NCBI GenBank assembly: GCA_024235835.1
Contig: JACKLQ010000002.1
Span: 1,049,501-1,113,500 of the forward strand
Reading direction: 5' to 3'
From: Thiobacillus sp.
GTDB taxonomy: Bacteria; Pseudomonadota; Gammaproteobacteria; Burkholderiales; Thiobacillaceae
DNA length: 64,000 nucleotides
The notes below the pieces were generated by a model, which was not told the origin of the DNA, ran no database searches, and saw only the letters and a program-made list of their open reading frames with translations. Both the position numbers and the translations under genes were made by a program. Every line of letters starts with the position of its first letter. Positions within the stretch are counted from its first letter, which is position 1. Positions 21,058-30,265 of the stretch are shown piece by piece.

Positions 21058-22302
21058 TCAGCCCCGCGCCTTGCGCTCCCGCTTGGCGGCGTACATGCGT
21101 TCGTCGGCGACCTTGAGCAGGCCTTCCAGGGTCCGGCCGTCCTGAGGATAGAGGACGCAACCCACGCTGCCTCCGGGGGTCAGGTGGATGTCCACCAGCC
21201 TCGCCGGGCGCATGATCTCGCTTTCGATCTTTTTCTTCAGGTCCCCGCACTGGCCGGGGTTGGCCAGGCCGGGCAGGACCAAGGCGAACTCATCGCCGCC
21301 CAGCCGGGCCACGGTATCCGAGGCCCGCACCACCTGGCGCAGGCGGCGGGCGATCTCCTGCAGCAGGGCGTCCCCCACTCCGTGGCCGTGGGTGTCGTTG
21401 ACCTGCTTGAAGTCGTCCAGGTCCAGGTACATGACGCCCATGAGATAGCCGTCCTCCTGGGCGTGGGCGATGCCTTCCGCCATGCGTCGCTGGAAAAGGG
21501 CACGGTTGGCCAGGCCGGTGAGGTGGTCATGGGTGGCCTCGTGTTCCAGGCGGTGGCCGGCCTGTTCCAGGTCGGTCATCTGGCGGCAGATGGTGATGGC
21601 GTGCCTGGCCAGCAGGCGGCGTGTGGCCAGGCCGATGAGGGTGGCCAGGAGCAGCAGGGTGCCCCCCAGGACCAAGTGCAGGCGCACGGCCTGGCGGGTG
21701 GCGTCCTGGGTGGCCAGCAGGGCTTCCCGGATGTGGTCCCGCTCGTGGCGGCGCAATTGCTCCACCGTCTCGGTGAACTCAATGTTCAAGGGGCGCAGGT
21801 CCGTGGCCATGAGGGCGTGGGCCTGGGTGCCGAGTCCCCGGGCCGCAAGGTCAGCCAGTTCGTCGTGAAGGGCGCTGATGCGGCTGACCAGGCCGTCCTG
21901 GCGGGCGAGATTTTCCCGCTCGAATTCGTCCAGGGGCATGGCCTTGAGGTCGTTGCGGGCCTTGCCCACGTGGTAACCCCACTTGATGAAAAGCTGGAAG
22001 CTGTCGTCCCGTTCGAAGGGATCCTCCGCCAGGGTCTGGTAGACCAGGGCGGCGTGGCGGTTGTAGGCCGCCTCCTGCAGGTCCGTGGCCAGCTGGATCT
22101 TGCGGTTCAGGGTCTCCACGATCTCCTGCATGCGGTCTTCCAGGGCGCTGATGTTCCACACCGCGTGGGCCACCAGGGCCGCCATGAGGGTCAGCAGGAC
22201 GGCGAAACCCCAGGCCAGGGGTACGCTGAGCCCCCGGGCGAAGCGGTGTTGCCGTTCGTTGCGCAGGTGATTGCTTGAAGTCATGGATGGGCTTATCGTC
22301 AT
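21058..22302 (-). CDS. membrane-bound diguanylate cyclase (GGDEF)
   Basis: About 414 residues. An N-terminal membrane helix (LAWGFAVLLTLMAALVAHAV) and an extended helical sensor region of about 150 residues precede a second helix (LVLGGTLLLLATLIGLA). The C-terminal GGDEF domain has an intact active site RLGGDEFALVLPG and the inhibitory RxxD site (RASD) five residues before it. It should make cyclic di-GMP from two GTP, with product feedback. The start is uncertain: ATGs at 22302 and 22284 are both plausible, and neither has a strong ribosome site. Confidence 0.92.
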   Translation of the reverse strand: MTISPSMTSSNHLRNERQHRFARGLSVPLAWGFAVLLTLMAALVAHAVWNISALEDRMQEIVETLNRKIQLATDLQEAAYNRHAALVYQTLAEDPFERDDSFQLFIKWGYHVGKARNDLKAMPLDEFERENLARQDGLVSRISALHDELADLAARGLGTQAHALMATDLRPLNIEFTETVEQLRRHERDHIREALLATQDATRQAVRLHLVLGGTLLLLATLIGLATRRLLARHAITICRQMTDLEQAGHRLEHEATHDHLTGLANRALFQRRMAEGIAHAQEDGYLMGVMYLDLDDFKQVNDTHGHGVGDALLQEIARRLRQVVRASDTVARLGGDEFALVLPGLANPGQCGDLKKKIESEIMRPARLVDIHLTPGGSVGCVLYPQDGRTLEGLLKVADERMYAAKRERKARG

Positions 22303-22381
22303 TGAGCCTGATTTCTGAAGGGTCTTTGTGCGCCCTTGACTCATACAATAGGCGACGTTTACCTGGCCTCGGAACAGTCCC

Positions 22382-23149
22382 ATGAACCCATTTCTGGTCG
22401 TCGTGCCCGCCCGCTACGCCTCTTCCCGCCTGCCTGGCAAGCCCCTGGCGGACATCGCCGGCAGGCCCATGGTGGTGAGGGTGCTGGAGCGGGCGCTTCG
22501 CAGCGGCGCGGCAGGAGTATGGGCGGCCACGGACCACGAGGAGGTCCATGCGGCGGTCGAGACCCACGGCTACCAGGCCGTGATGACTTCGCCGGACTGC
22601 GCCTCGGGGACGGACCGCCTGGCGGAGGTGGCCACGCGGATGGGCTGGAGCGACGACACGGTGGTGGTCAATGTGCAGGGGGACGAGCCCCTCGTCGACC
22701 CTGCCCTCATCCAGGCCACCGCCCGGGCCCTGTTCGAGCATGCCGCCGCAGACATGGCTACGGTCTGCCATCCTATCCACGACGTCAACGAGGTCTTCAA
22801 TCCCAACGTGGTGAAAGTGGTGACGGACCAGGACGGTTATGCCCTGTATTTCTCCCGCGCGCCGATTCCCTGGGCCCGGGATGCCTGGACGGGGGACCAG
22901 GCAACAGCCATTCCCGCCGGTCTGCCGGTGATGCGCCACATCGGCCTCTATGCCTACCGGGTGGGCTTCCTCAAGGCCTATCCGGACCTGGCCCGCCCCG
23001 CCCTGGAGTCCTTCGAATCCCTGGAGCAGCTGCGCGCCTTGTGGCATGGCCACCGCATCGCGGTCACCGTCAGCGAACAGCCCAGCCCGCCCGGGGTGGA
23101 TACCGCCGAAGACCTGGAAACGGTGCGCCGTTTATTTCGCGATGCCTGA
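22382..23149 (+). CDS. kdsB: 3-deoxy-manno-octulosonate cytidylyltransferase (CMP-KDO synthetase)
   Basis: A 255-residue nucleotidyltransferase activating KDO with CTP for lipopolysaccharide inner-core synthesis. Motifs are VVPARYASSRLPGKPL at the N-terminus, ATDHEEV, the NVQGDEPLVDPALI metal-binding segment and GVDTAEDLE near the end. It is divergent from the GGDEF gene. Confidence 0.97.
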   Translation: MNPFLVVVPARYASSRLPGKPLADIAGRPMVVRVLERALRSGAAGVWAATDHEEVHAAVETHGYQAVMTSPDCASGTDRLAEVATRMGWSDDTVVVNVQGDEPLVDPALIQATARALFEHAAADMATVCHPIHDVNEVFNPNVVKVVTDQDGYALYFSRAPIPWARDAWTGDQATAIPAGLPVMRHIGLYAYRVGFLKAYPDLARPALESFESLEQLRALWHGHRIAVTVSEQPSPPGVDTAEDLETVRRLFRDA

Positions 23150-23337
23150 TTGATCGGACTGCCACGTGATGGCCAAACTCCAGGCGATCAATAACCTGTT
23201 CTTATATGCAAATATAAAAAATTGACTGTCTTCTGGCAGGTCACGCGAATACCCTACTGGCCGCCTGTAGTTTCCCCTCCATTTTTTCTTCGTTCCAACC
23301 ACATCCCCGCAAGGGGTTGATTCAAAGAGGTTTTTCC

Positions 23338-24003
23338 ATGCGACTGATTCTTCTCGGCGGCCCCGGCGCGGGCAAAGGCACCCAGGCAAACTTCATCAAG
23401 GAAAAGTACGGCATTCCCCAGATTTCCACCGGCGACATGCTGCGTGCCCACGTGAAGGCCGGCACCGAGTTGGGCGTTGCCGCCAAGAAGATCATGGATG
23501 CCGGCGGCCTGGTGTCCGACGACATCATCATCGGCATGGTTAAGGAGCGCCTGACCCAGGACGACTGCAAGTCCGGCTACCTGTTCGACGGTTTCCCCCG
23601 CACCATCCCCCAGGCCGAGGCCCTGAAGGCTGCCGGCGTGCCCCTGGATGCCGTGGTGGAAATCGACGTGCCCGACGAGGAGATCATCAAGCGCATGTCC
23701 GGCCGCCGGGTGCACGTGGCTTCCGGCCGCACCTACCACGTGGTGTTCAACCCCCCCAAGGAAGCGGGCAAGGACGACGTCACCGGCGAGGACCTGATCC
23801 AGCGTGACGACGACAAGGAAGAAACCGTGAAGAAGCGCCTGGACGTTTACCACGCCCAGACCGAGCCCCTGGTGAAGTTCTACGGCGACTGGGGCAACAC
23901 CGGTGCCGCCGACGCGCCCAAGTACATCAAGGTCTCCGGCGTTGGCTCCGTGGACAGCATCACCGGCGCCGTGTTCGCCGGCCTGGACGCCGTCAAGAAG
24001 TAA
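23338..24003 (+). CDS. adk: adenylate kinase
   Basis: A 221-residue enzyme interconverting 2 ADP with ATP and AMP. The P-loop GGPGAGKGTQ starts at residue 7, followed by the AMP-binding STGDMLRA, DGFPRTIPQAEAL and the LID region GRRVHVASGRTYHVVFNPP (long-form LID without zinc cysteines). The ATG at 23338 was chosen because the usual N-terminus MRLILLGGPGAGKGTQ starts there. About 190 bases upstream are non-coding and A/T-rich. It matters in this organism because APS-based sulfur oxidation and PPi enzymes perturb adenylate pools. Confidence 0.98.
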   Translation: MRLILLGGPGAGKGTQANFIKEKYGIPQISTGDMLRAHVKAGTELGVAAKKIMDAGGLVSDDIIIGMVKERLTQDDCKSGYLFDGFPRTIPQAEALKAAGVPLDAVVEIDVPDEEIIKRMSGRRVHVASGRTYHVVFNPPKEAGKDDVTGEDLIQRDDDKEETVKKRLDVYHAQTEPLVKFYGDWGNTGAADAPKYIKVSGVGSVDSITGAVFAGLDAVKK

Positions 24004-24009
24004 TCCGGC

Positions 24010-24375
24010 ATGAGTGATATCCCGGAGTTCTCCGCAGCCGACATCAAGCTGGTGCAGGCCACCCTCAAGGAGCGCTTTGGCGCCCAGGTGGCCGAAGGTG
24101 TGGAGATCAAGGAGGCGGAGACGGAAATCCGTCTCTCCCCCGGTGACCGGGAACTCACCGTTTGCCCCGCACTGTTCTGGATCGTGGGCGATTGCGCCTT
24201 CGTCCTGTCCCGCACCGGCCCGGCCGAGTACCGGGCCATGTTCTACTACTCCGTGAAGGACCGTTTCGGTACCGGCAAGGAGACGTACGACAACCTGGGG
24301 GACTGCGTCATCAGCCTGTTCAAGGTCCAGGAAGAGGAAGACGCCAAGCGCCGGGGCGAGACCGGCATCCAATGA
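24010..24375 (+). CDS. conserved hypothetical protein
   Basis: A 121-residue, acidic soluble protein starting six bases after adk on the same strand, so presumably co-transcribed. It has no signal peptide or membrane segment. The middle part (LTVCPALFWIVGDCAFVLSRTG) is hydrophobic with two cysteines, and the C-terminus is charged. I do not recognise a family. It is followed immediately by a strong terminator, making adk plus this gene one unit. Confidence 0.72.
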   Translation: MSDIPEFSAADIKLVQATLKERFGAQVAEGVEIKEAETEIRLSPGDRELTVCPALFWIVGDCAFVLSRTGPAEYRAMFYYSVKDRFGTGKETYDNLGDCVISLFKVQEEEDAKRRGETGIQ

Positions 24376-24387
24376 ATTTGTGAAGAC

Positions 24388-24413
24388 AAGGCGCGGGCGA
24401 CCGCGCCTTTTGC
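24388..24413 (+). terminator. intrinsic terminator after the adk unit
   Basis: A nine-base-pair stem, AAGGCGCGG and CCGCGCCTT with GCGA loop, runs into TTTTGCTT. It lies 12 bases after the hypothetical gene and just before the ribosome site of the PPi-phosphofructokinase gene. Confidence 0.85.
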
Positions 24414-24429
24414 TTAGGAGAGACACAAC

Positions 24430-25686
24430 ATGGCCAAGAAAAAGAACGCGTTCTACGCCCAGTCCGGCGGCGTGACCGCCGTCATCAATGCCTCCGCCTG
24501 CGGCGTCATCGAGACCGCCCGCAAGCACAAGGACGTCATCGGCAAGGTCTACGCCGGCCGCAACGGCATCATCGGCGCCCTTACCGAGGATCTGATCGAC
24601 ACCAGCAAGGAAAGCGATGCCGCCATTGCCGCCCTGCGTTCAACCCCCTCCGGCGCCTTCGGCTCCTGCCGCTACAAGATGAAGTCCCTGGAAGCCAACA
24701 AGCGCGAGTACGAGCGCCTGATCGAGGTGTTCAAGGCCCACAACATCGGCTACTTCTTCTACAACGGCGGCGGCGACTCCGCCGACACCTGCTTCAAGGT
24801 GAGCCAGTTGTCCGAATCCATGGGCTACCCCATCCAGGCCATCCACGTGCCCAAGACAGTGGACAACGACCTGCCCATCACCGACTGCTGCCCCGGCTTC
24901 GGTTCCGTGGCCAAGTACATCGCCGTGTCCACCCTGGAAGCCTCCTACGACGTGCGTTCCATGGCCAAGACCTCCACCAAGATCTTCGTGGTGGAAGTGA
25001 TGGGACGCCACGCCGGCTGGATCGCCGCCGCCGGGGGCCTGGTGGCCGACCAGGGCATCCCCGTGGTGATCCTGTTCCCCGAGATCGAGTTCGACCAGAA
25101 GAAATTCCTCGCCGCCGTGAAGCAGAAGGTGGCCGAGCACGGCTACTGCACCATCGTCGTGTCCGAGGGCTGCCACTACCCCGACGGCAAGTTCCTGGCC
25201 GAGCAGGGTACCCGGGACGCCTTCGGCCACGCCCAGCTGGGCGGTGCCGCCCCCGTGGTGGCCAACATGATCAAGGACGCCCTGGGCTACAAGTTCCACT
25301 GGGCCGTGGCCGACTACCTGCAGCGGGCCGCCCGTCACATCGCTTCCAAGACCGACGTGAAGCAGGCCTACGAGCTGGGCAGGAAGGCCGTGGAGCTGGC
25401 CGTGAAGGGCCACAACTCCGTGATGCCCACCGTGGACCGCCTCTCCGACGCGCCTTACAAGTACAAGATCGGCATGGCCCCCCTGTCCAAGGTGGCCAAC
25501 GTGGAGAAATTCATGCCCCGGGACTTCATCAGCAAGGACGGCTACGGCATCACCGAGAAGTGCAAGCGCTATCTGACGCCGCTGATCCAGGGTGAGGACT
25601 ATCCCAAGTACGCGGACGGCTTGCCGGTCTACGTCACGTTGAAGAACGTGGCGGTGGCCAAGAAGCTGCCCGAGTTCAAGCTTTAA
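24430..25686 (+). CDS. pyrophosphate-dependent 6-phosphofructokinase
   Basis: A 418-residue phosphofructokinase of the PPi-dependent clade, similar in layout to those of methylotrophs and other chemolithotrophs. The ATP-type GGDGS motif is replaced by GGGDSADT near residues 111-118, followed by HVPKTVDNDLPITD with the catalytic Asp and EVMGRHAGWIAA. It phosphorylates fructose-6-phosphate with PPi reversibly, and in autotrophs it can also act on Calvin-cycle sedoheptulose intermediates. It lies two genes before a membrane pyrophosphatase, indicating a shared PPi pool. AGGAGAGACACAAC precedes the ATG. Confidence 0.93.
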   Translation: MAKKKNAFYAQSGGVTAVINASACGVIETARKHKDVIGKVYAGRNGIIGALTEDLIDTSKESDAAIAALRSTPSGAFGSCRYKMKSLEANKREYERLIEVFKAHNIGYFFYNGGGDSADTCFKVSQLSESMGYPIQAIHVPKTVDNDLPITDCCPGFGSVAKYIAVSTLEASYDVRSMAKTSTKIFVVEVMGRHAGWIAAAGGLVADQGIPVVILFPEIEFDQKKFLAAVKQKVAEHGYCTIVVSEGCHYPDGKFLAEQGTRDAFGHAQLGGAAPVVANMIKDALGYKFHWAVADYLQRAARHIASKTDVKQAYELGRKAVELAVKGHNSVMPTVDRLSDAPYKYKIGMAPLSKVANVEKFMPRDFISKDGYGITEKCKRYLTPLIQGEDYPKYADGLPVYVTLKNVAVAKKLPEFKL

Positions 25687-25694
25687 CCAAGATC

Positions 25695-25722
25695 AAGGGC
25701 GCCGTGGGTGCCCTTGTCTATT
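25695..25722 (+). terminator. weak hairpin after the PPi-phosphofructokinase gene
   Basis: CAAGGGC and GCCCTTG pair around a GCCGTGGGT loop, followed only by TCTATT rather than a clean T-tract. It could attenuate read-through into the small gene downstream. Confidence 0.4.
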
Positions 25723-25732
25723 CTCACTCCCC

Positions 25733-25948
25733 ATGACTCTCGATCGCGCCAGGCAGCTGTTGAAGGTGCAGGCGGACTTCGGTGGTTTCTACAACGGCAA
25801 TTCGGCCAAGCTCATCCTTTCCGAGGTGCAGAAGGAGCATGGCCAGGCCGCGGTGGATGCCTTCATCCGGGAGTTGCGGCTGGACGAGATCTTCGGTTTC
25901 GAACCGGGCACCCGTTTCGAAGGCGGTCTGGCGATGGGCAAGTCCTAG
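25733..25948 (+). CDS. small conserved hypothetical protein (71 aa)
   Basis: A 71-residue soluble, mostly helical protein (MTLDRARQLLKVQADFGG...). No signal peptide or cysteines are present. It sits between the PPi-phosphofructokinase and the H+-pyrophosphatase on the same strand. The sequence has good coding character (balanced charged helices, G/C-rich third positions) and no competing frame. Function unknown; the location suggests, but does not show, a link with pyrophosphate metabolism. Confidence 0.65.
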   Translation: MTLDRARQLLKVQADFGGFYNGNSAKLILSEVQKEHGQAAVDAFIRELRLDEIFGFEPGTRFEGGLAMGKS

Positions 25949-26051
25949 GCAATCGAAGCGAACGGGACGGGCCAGAAAACAAGACATAAGGCAGCCGGAG
26001 GAGGCTGTGCGGTGCAACCCATTCATGTGGCTGTATTCAAGGAGATAGGTG

Positions 26052-28079
<2,028 letters not shown>

Positions 28080-28095
28080 CCAAGGCTTGACCAGG

Positions 28096-28126
28096 AAACG
28101 GGCCGGTACATCCGGCCCGTTTTGTT
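28096..28126 (+). terminator. intrinsic terminator after hppA
   Basis: An 11-base-pair stem, AAACGGGCCGG and CCGGCCCGTTT around TACAT, followed by TGTTT. It starts 17 bases after the hppA stop. Confidence 0.85.
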
Positions 28127-28269
28127 TGGCGGGCACAAACATGCAACAACCGCAGTACGGATTCATCGCCGCCACGGTGCAATGGTTTACCACCAAAAGG
28201 CGGCACGACTAGAATTTCACGGTTTTCTGATATAGCTGTTTCCACCGCATATTCACGAAAGGGATCGTC

Positions 28270-29691
28270 ATGAAACTGAAGCTTGTCACCCTGGCTCTGG
28301 CCTTTGCCGCAGCACCCGCCTACGCCGCCATGGGCACCACCGAGATCCCCACCTTCGCCGGTCAGGCAGCGGCTGCCGAAGCGGCCAAGAGCGCCGTGCC
28401 CACCACTGCCGAGGGCTGGGTCGCCCGCATGAGCGACTTCACCCGCAACACCTCCGCCTTCAAGGACCCCAAGGTCTTCCTGCCCTGGGCCAGTGCGGTG
28501 ACCGAGCCCGGGTTCTACGTGGCCATGATGAACGGCATGATGGATCCGGGCGGCTGGCTCACCATGATGAACAGCATGGCCCATCCCGATGCCGTGCGTA
28601 ACTACGTACAGTTCGCCGACCCCAACATCTACCTGCGCTGGGGTGCCGCCAGCCTGGACCCCAACTTCTACACCGCCCTGCTGACCCAGTTGTCCGACCC
28701 GGGCAAGCTCATGCGCTGGGCCATGGTGCCGGCGGACCCCAAGCTGTGGAACCTGCTGCTCAACACCCTGAACCCCAACACCTACATCCGCTGGGGCATG
28801 GCGCCCCTGGACCCCAGGGCCTGGAACCTGGCAGGCACCCTGGCCAACCCTGCCCTCTACACCGGCATGGCCGGCGCCGTGGTTAACCCTTATGGCTACG
28901 GTCAGGGAACCAGCAGCTGGCTGACCTGGACCCCGGCACCTCCAGTCCAGGGTGCTGGCAGCTTCGCCATGTGGGACCCGGTGGCCATGCTGGGTAACCT
29001 GACCGGGTTCATCCCCGGCATGCAGGGCTTCACCCTGCCCCAGTTGCCCCAGATCGGCCTGCCTTCCTTCACGGTCCCCGCAGCCACTCCGGCACCCGCC
29101 GCCACTCCGGCGCCCGTAGCCACCCCAGCGCCCGTAGCCACCCCAGCGCCCGTAGCCACCGCGCCTGTAGACAAGCCCGCAGCGGCCCCTGCGCCCGCCG
29201 CCAAGCCTGCTGCCGCTCCAGTGGTGGTGGCGGCCCCGGTCGTGGCTGCTCCGGCCGTGGTTGCCCCGGTGCCGGCGCCCCAGGCCACGCCTGCAGCCCC
29301 CGCCGCCAACAAGGTGGTGCTGGCCGGAGATGCCCTGTTCAAGCTGGGCAAGTCAGGCATCAAGGACCTGTCAAAGGACGGCAAGGCCAAGCTGGACGAG
29401 GTGGTGGCCAAGCTGAAAGGCATGGGCGAGATTGACCAGATCAAGGTGGTGGGTCACGCTGATCCTACCGGCAAAGCCAAGGCCAACCTGCGCCTGTCCG
29501 AGGCCCGGGCCAAGTCCATCAAGTCCTACCTGATCGCCAAGGGCGTGAAACCCAACGTGATCATCACCAGCGGCATGGGTGACACCCAGCCCGTGGTGCA
29601 ATGCGCGGCCGATCTGCCCAAGGAACAGCTCCGGGAGTGTCACGCCCCCAACCGTCGCGTGGAAATCGAGATCGTCGCCAAGTCCAAGTAA
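28270..29691 (+). CDS. OmpA-family protein with repetitive N-terminal domain and Ala-Pro linker
   Basis: A 473-residue envelope protein. After a signal peptide (LALAFAAAPAYA) comes a domain (about 50-215) built from repeated units of roughly 18-20 residues that contain D/N-P-x-x-aromatic and often R-W (DPNIYLRWG, DPNFYTALL, NPNTYIRWG, NPALYTGM). An Ala/Pro-rich linker (about 270-350) follows. The C-terminal OmpA peptidoglycan-binding domain contains IDQIKVVGHADPTGKAKANLRLSEARAKS-type motifs and ends with a cysteine pair (QCAADL, ECHAPNRRVEI). The C-terminus likely anchors it to peptidoglycan; I do not recognise the N-terminal domain's role. Confidence 0.88.
   Translation: MKLKLVTLALAFAAAPAYAAMGTTEIPTFAGQAAAAEAAKSAVPTTAEGWVARMSDFTRNTSAFKDPKVFLPWASAVTEPGFYVAMMNGMMDPGGWLTMMNSMAHPDAVRNYVQFADPNIYLRWGAASLDPNFYTALLTQLSDPGKLMRWAMVPADPKLWNLLLNTLNPNTYIRWGMAPLDPRAWNLAGTLANPALYTGMAGAVVNPYGYGQGTSSWLTWTPAPPVQGAGSFAMWDPVAMLGNLTGFIPGMQGFTLPQLPQIGLPSFTVPAATPAPAATPAPVATPAPVATPAPVATAPVDKPAAAPAPAAKPAAAPVVVAAPVVAAPAVVAPVPAPQATPAAPAANKVVLAGDALFKLGKSGIKDLSKDGKAKLDEVVAKLKGMGEIDQIKVVGHADPTGKAKANLRLSEARAKSIKSYLIAKGVKPNVIITSGMGDTQPVVQCAADLPKEQLRECHAPNRRVEIEIVAKSK
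29107..29161 (+). repeat. 18-bp tandem repeat encoding APVATP in the OmpA-family linker
   Basis: Three consecutive near-identical copies of an 18-base unit (GCGCCCGTAGCCACCCCA) encode A-P-V-A-T-P. Copies are in frame, so length changes by slippage would lengthen or shorten the linker without breaking the gene. Confidence 0.85.
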
Positions 29692-29713
29692 TCAGGACTT
29701 CTCTCATGAAAAG

Positions 29714-29735
29714 GCCGCCCTCGGGCGGCTTTTTT
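29714..29735 (+). terminator. intrinsic terminator after the OmpA-family gene
   Basis: A seven-base-pair stem, GCCGCCC and GGGCGGC with a two-base TC loop, is followed by six T residues. The same GCCGCCCTCGGGCGGC core recurs in the terminator at 47229. Confidence 0.92.
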
Positions 29736-29739
29736 GTAT

Positions 29740-30265
29740 CCGGGGTTTGACGTCGAGTCATTCGCCCCCCAACTTCCATGATGCGTTCACGTGGGAATGC
29801 TGAAAGCCCACGGACAGCCAGAGCTACACCACTTCGCCCTCATTGCGGCCCAAATCCAAGTGCTTCTGAAATTCGGTCTGAACTGCCCATGGGAATGTCA
29901 CCTGAACTTGTGTGCATGACTGCAAAGAACCTGGAGCCGCCGGTCAGTTGGATGCTGCTGACCGTCTCGAAGTCGGCCTAAGCCGACGGTCACCCCAACC
30001 TGATCCCGGTCTTTCTCCAATGACTGCTTTCCTCGGCTTCGACGGAGAAGTAGCGCTCCGTTAGCAATGCCAACTCCACCACTTTCAGTTCATCAACGTT
30101 TTATGGAACTCGGGTGGATTTATTGCTCGCGCCCCTTTACTCCATTCGCGAACCCGTGGGGTGGCTGTCGGAAACCGCCTGGAACATAATCCCAGCCACA
30201 TCGTATCCCCCTGTCCGACGTTGACAGGCGGATCTGGGAGCAAGGCCTTAACCACCTAAAAAATA
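29740..30265. other. long non-coding gap at the left edge of the accessory island
   Basis: About 525 bases without a convincing gene between the OmpA terminator and the restriction-type helicase. A short frame at 29791-29919 would encode about 42 residues (M-G-M-L-K-A-H-G-Q-P-E-L-H-H-F...), possibly a gene remnant. The rest has no long frame, no tRNA and no recognisable insertion-sequence ends. Composition is more mixed than the G/C-rich core genes, which fits an insertion junction. Confidence 0.5.
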
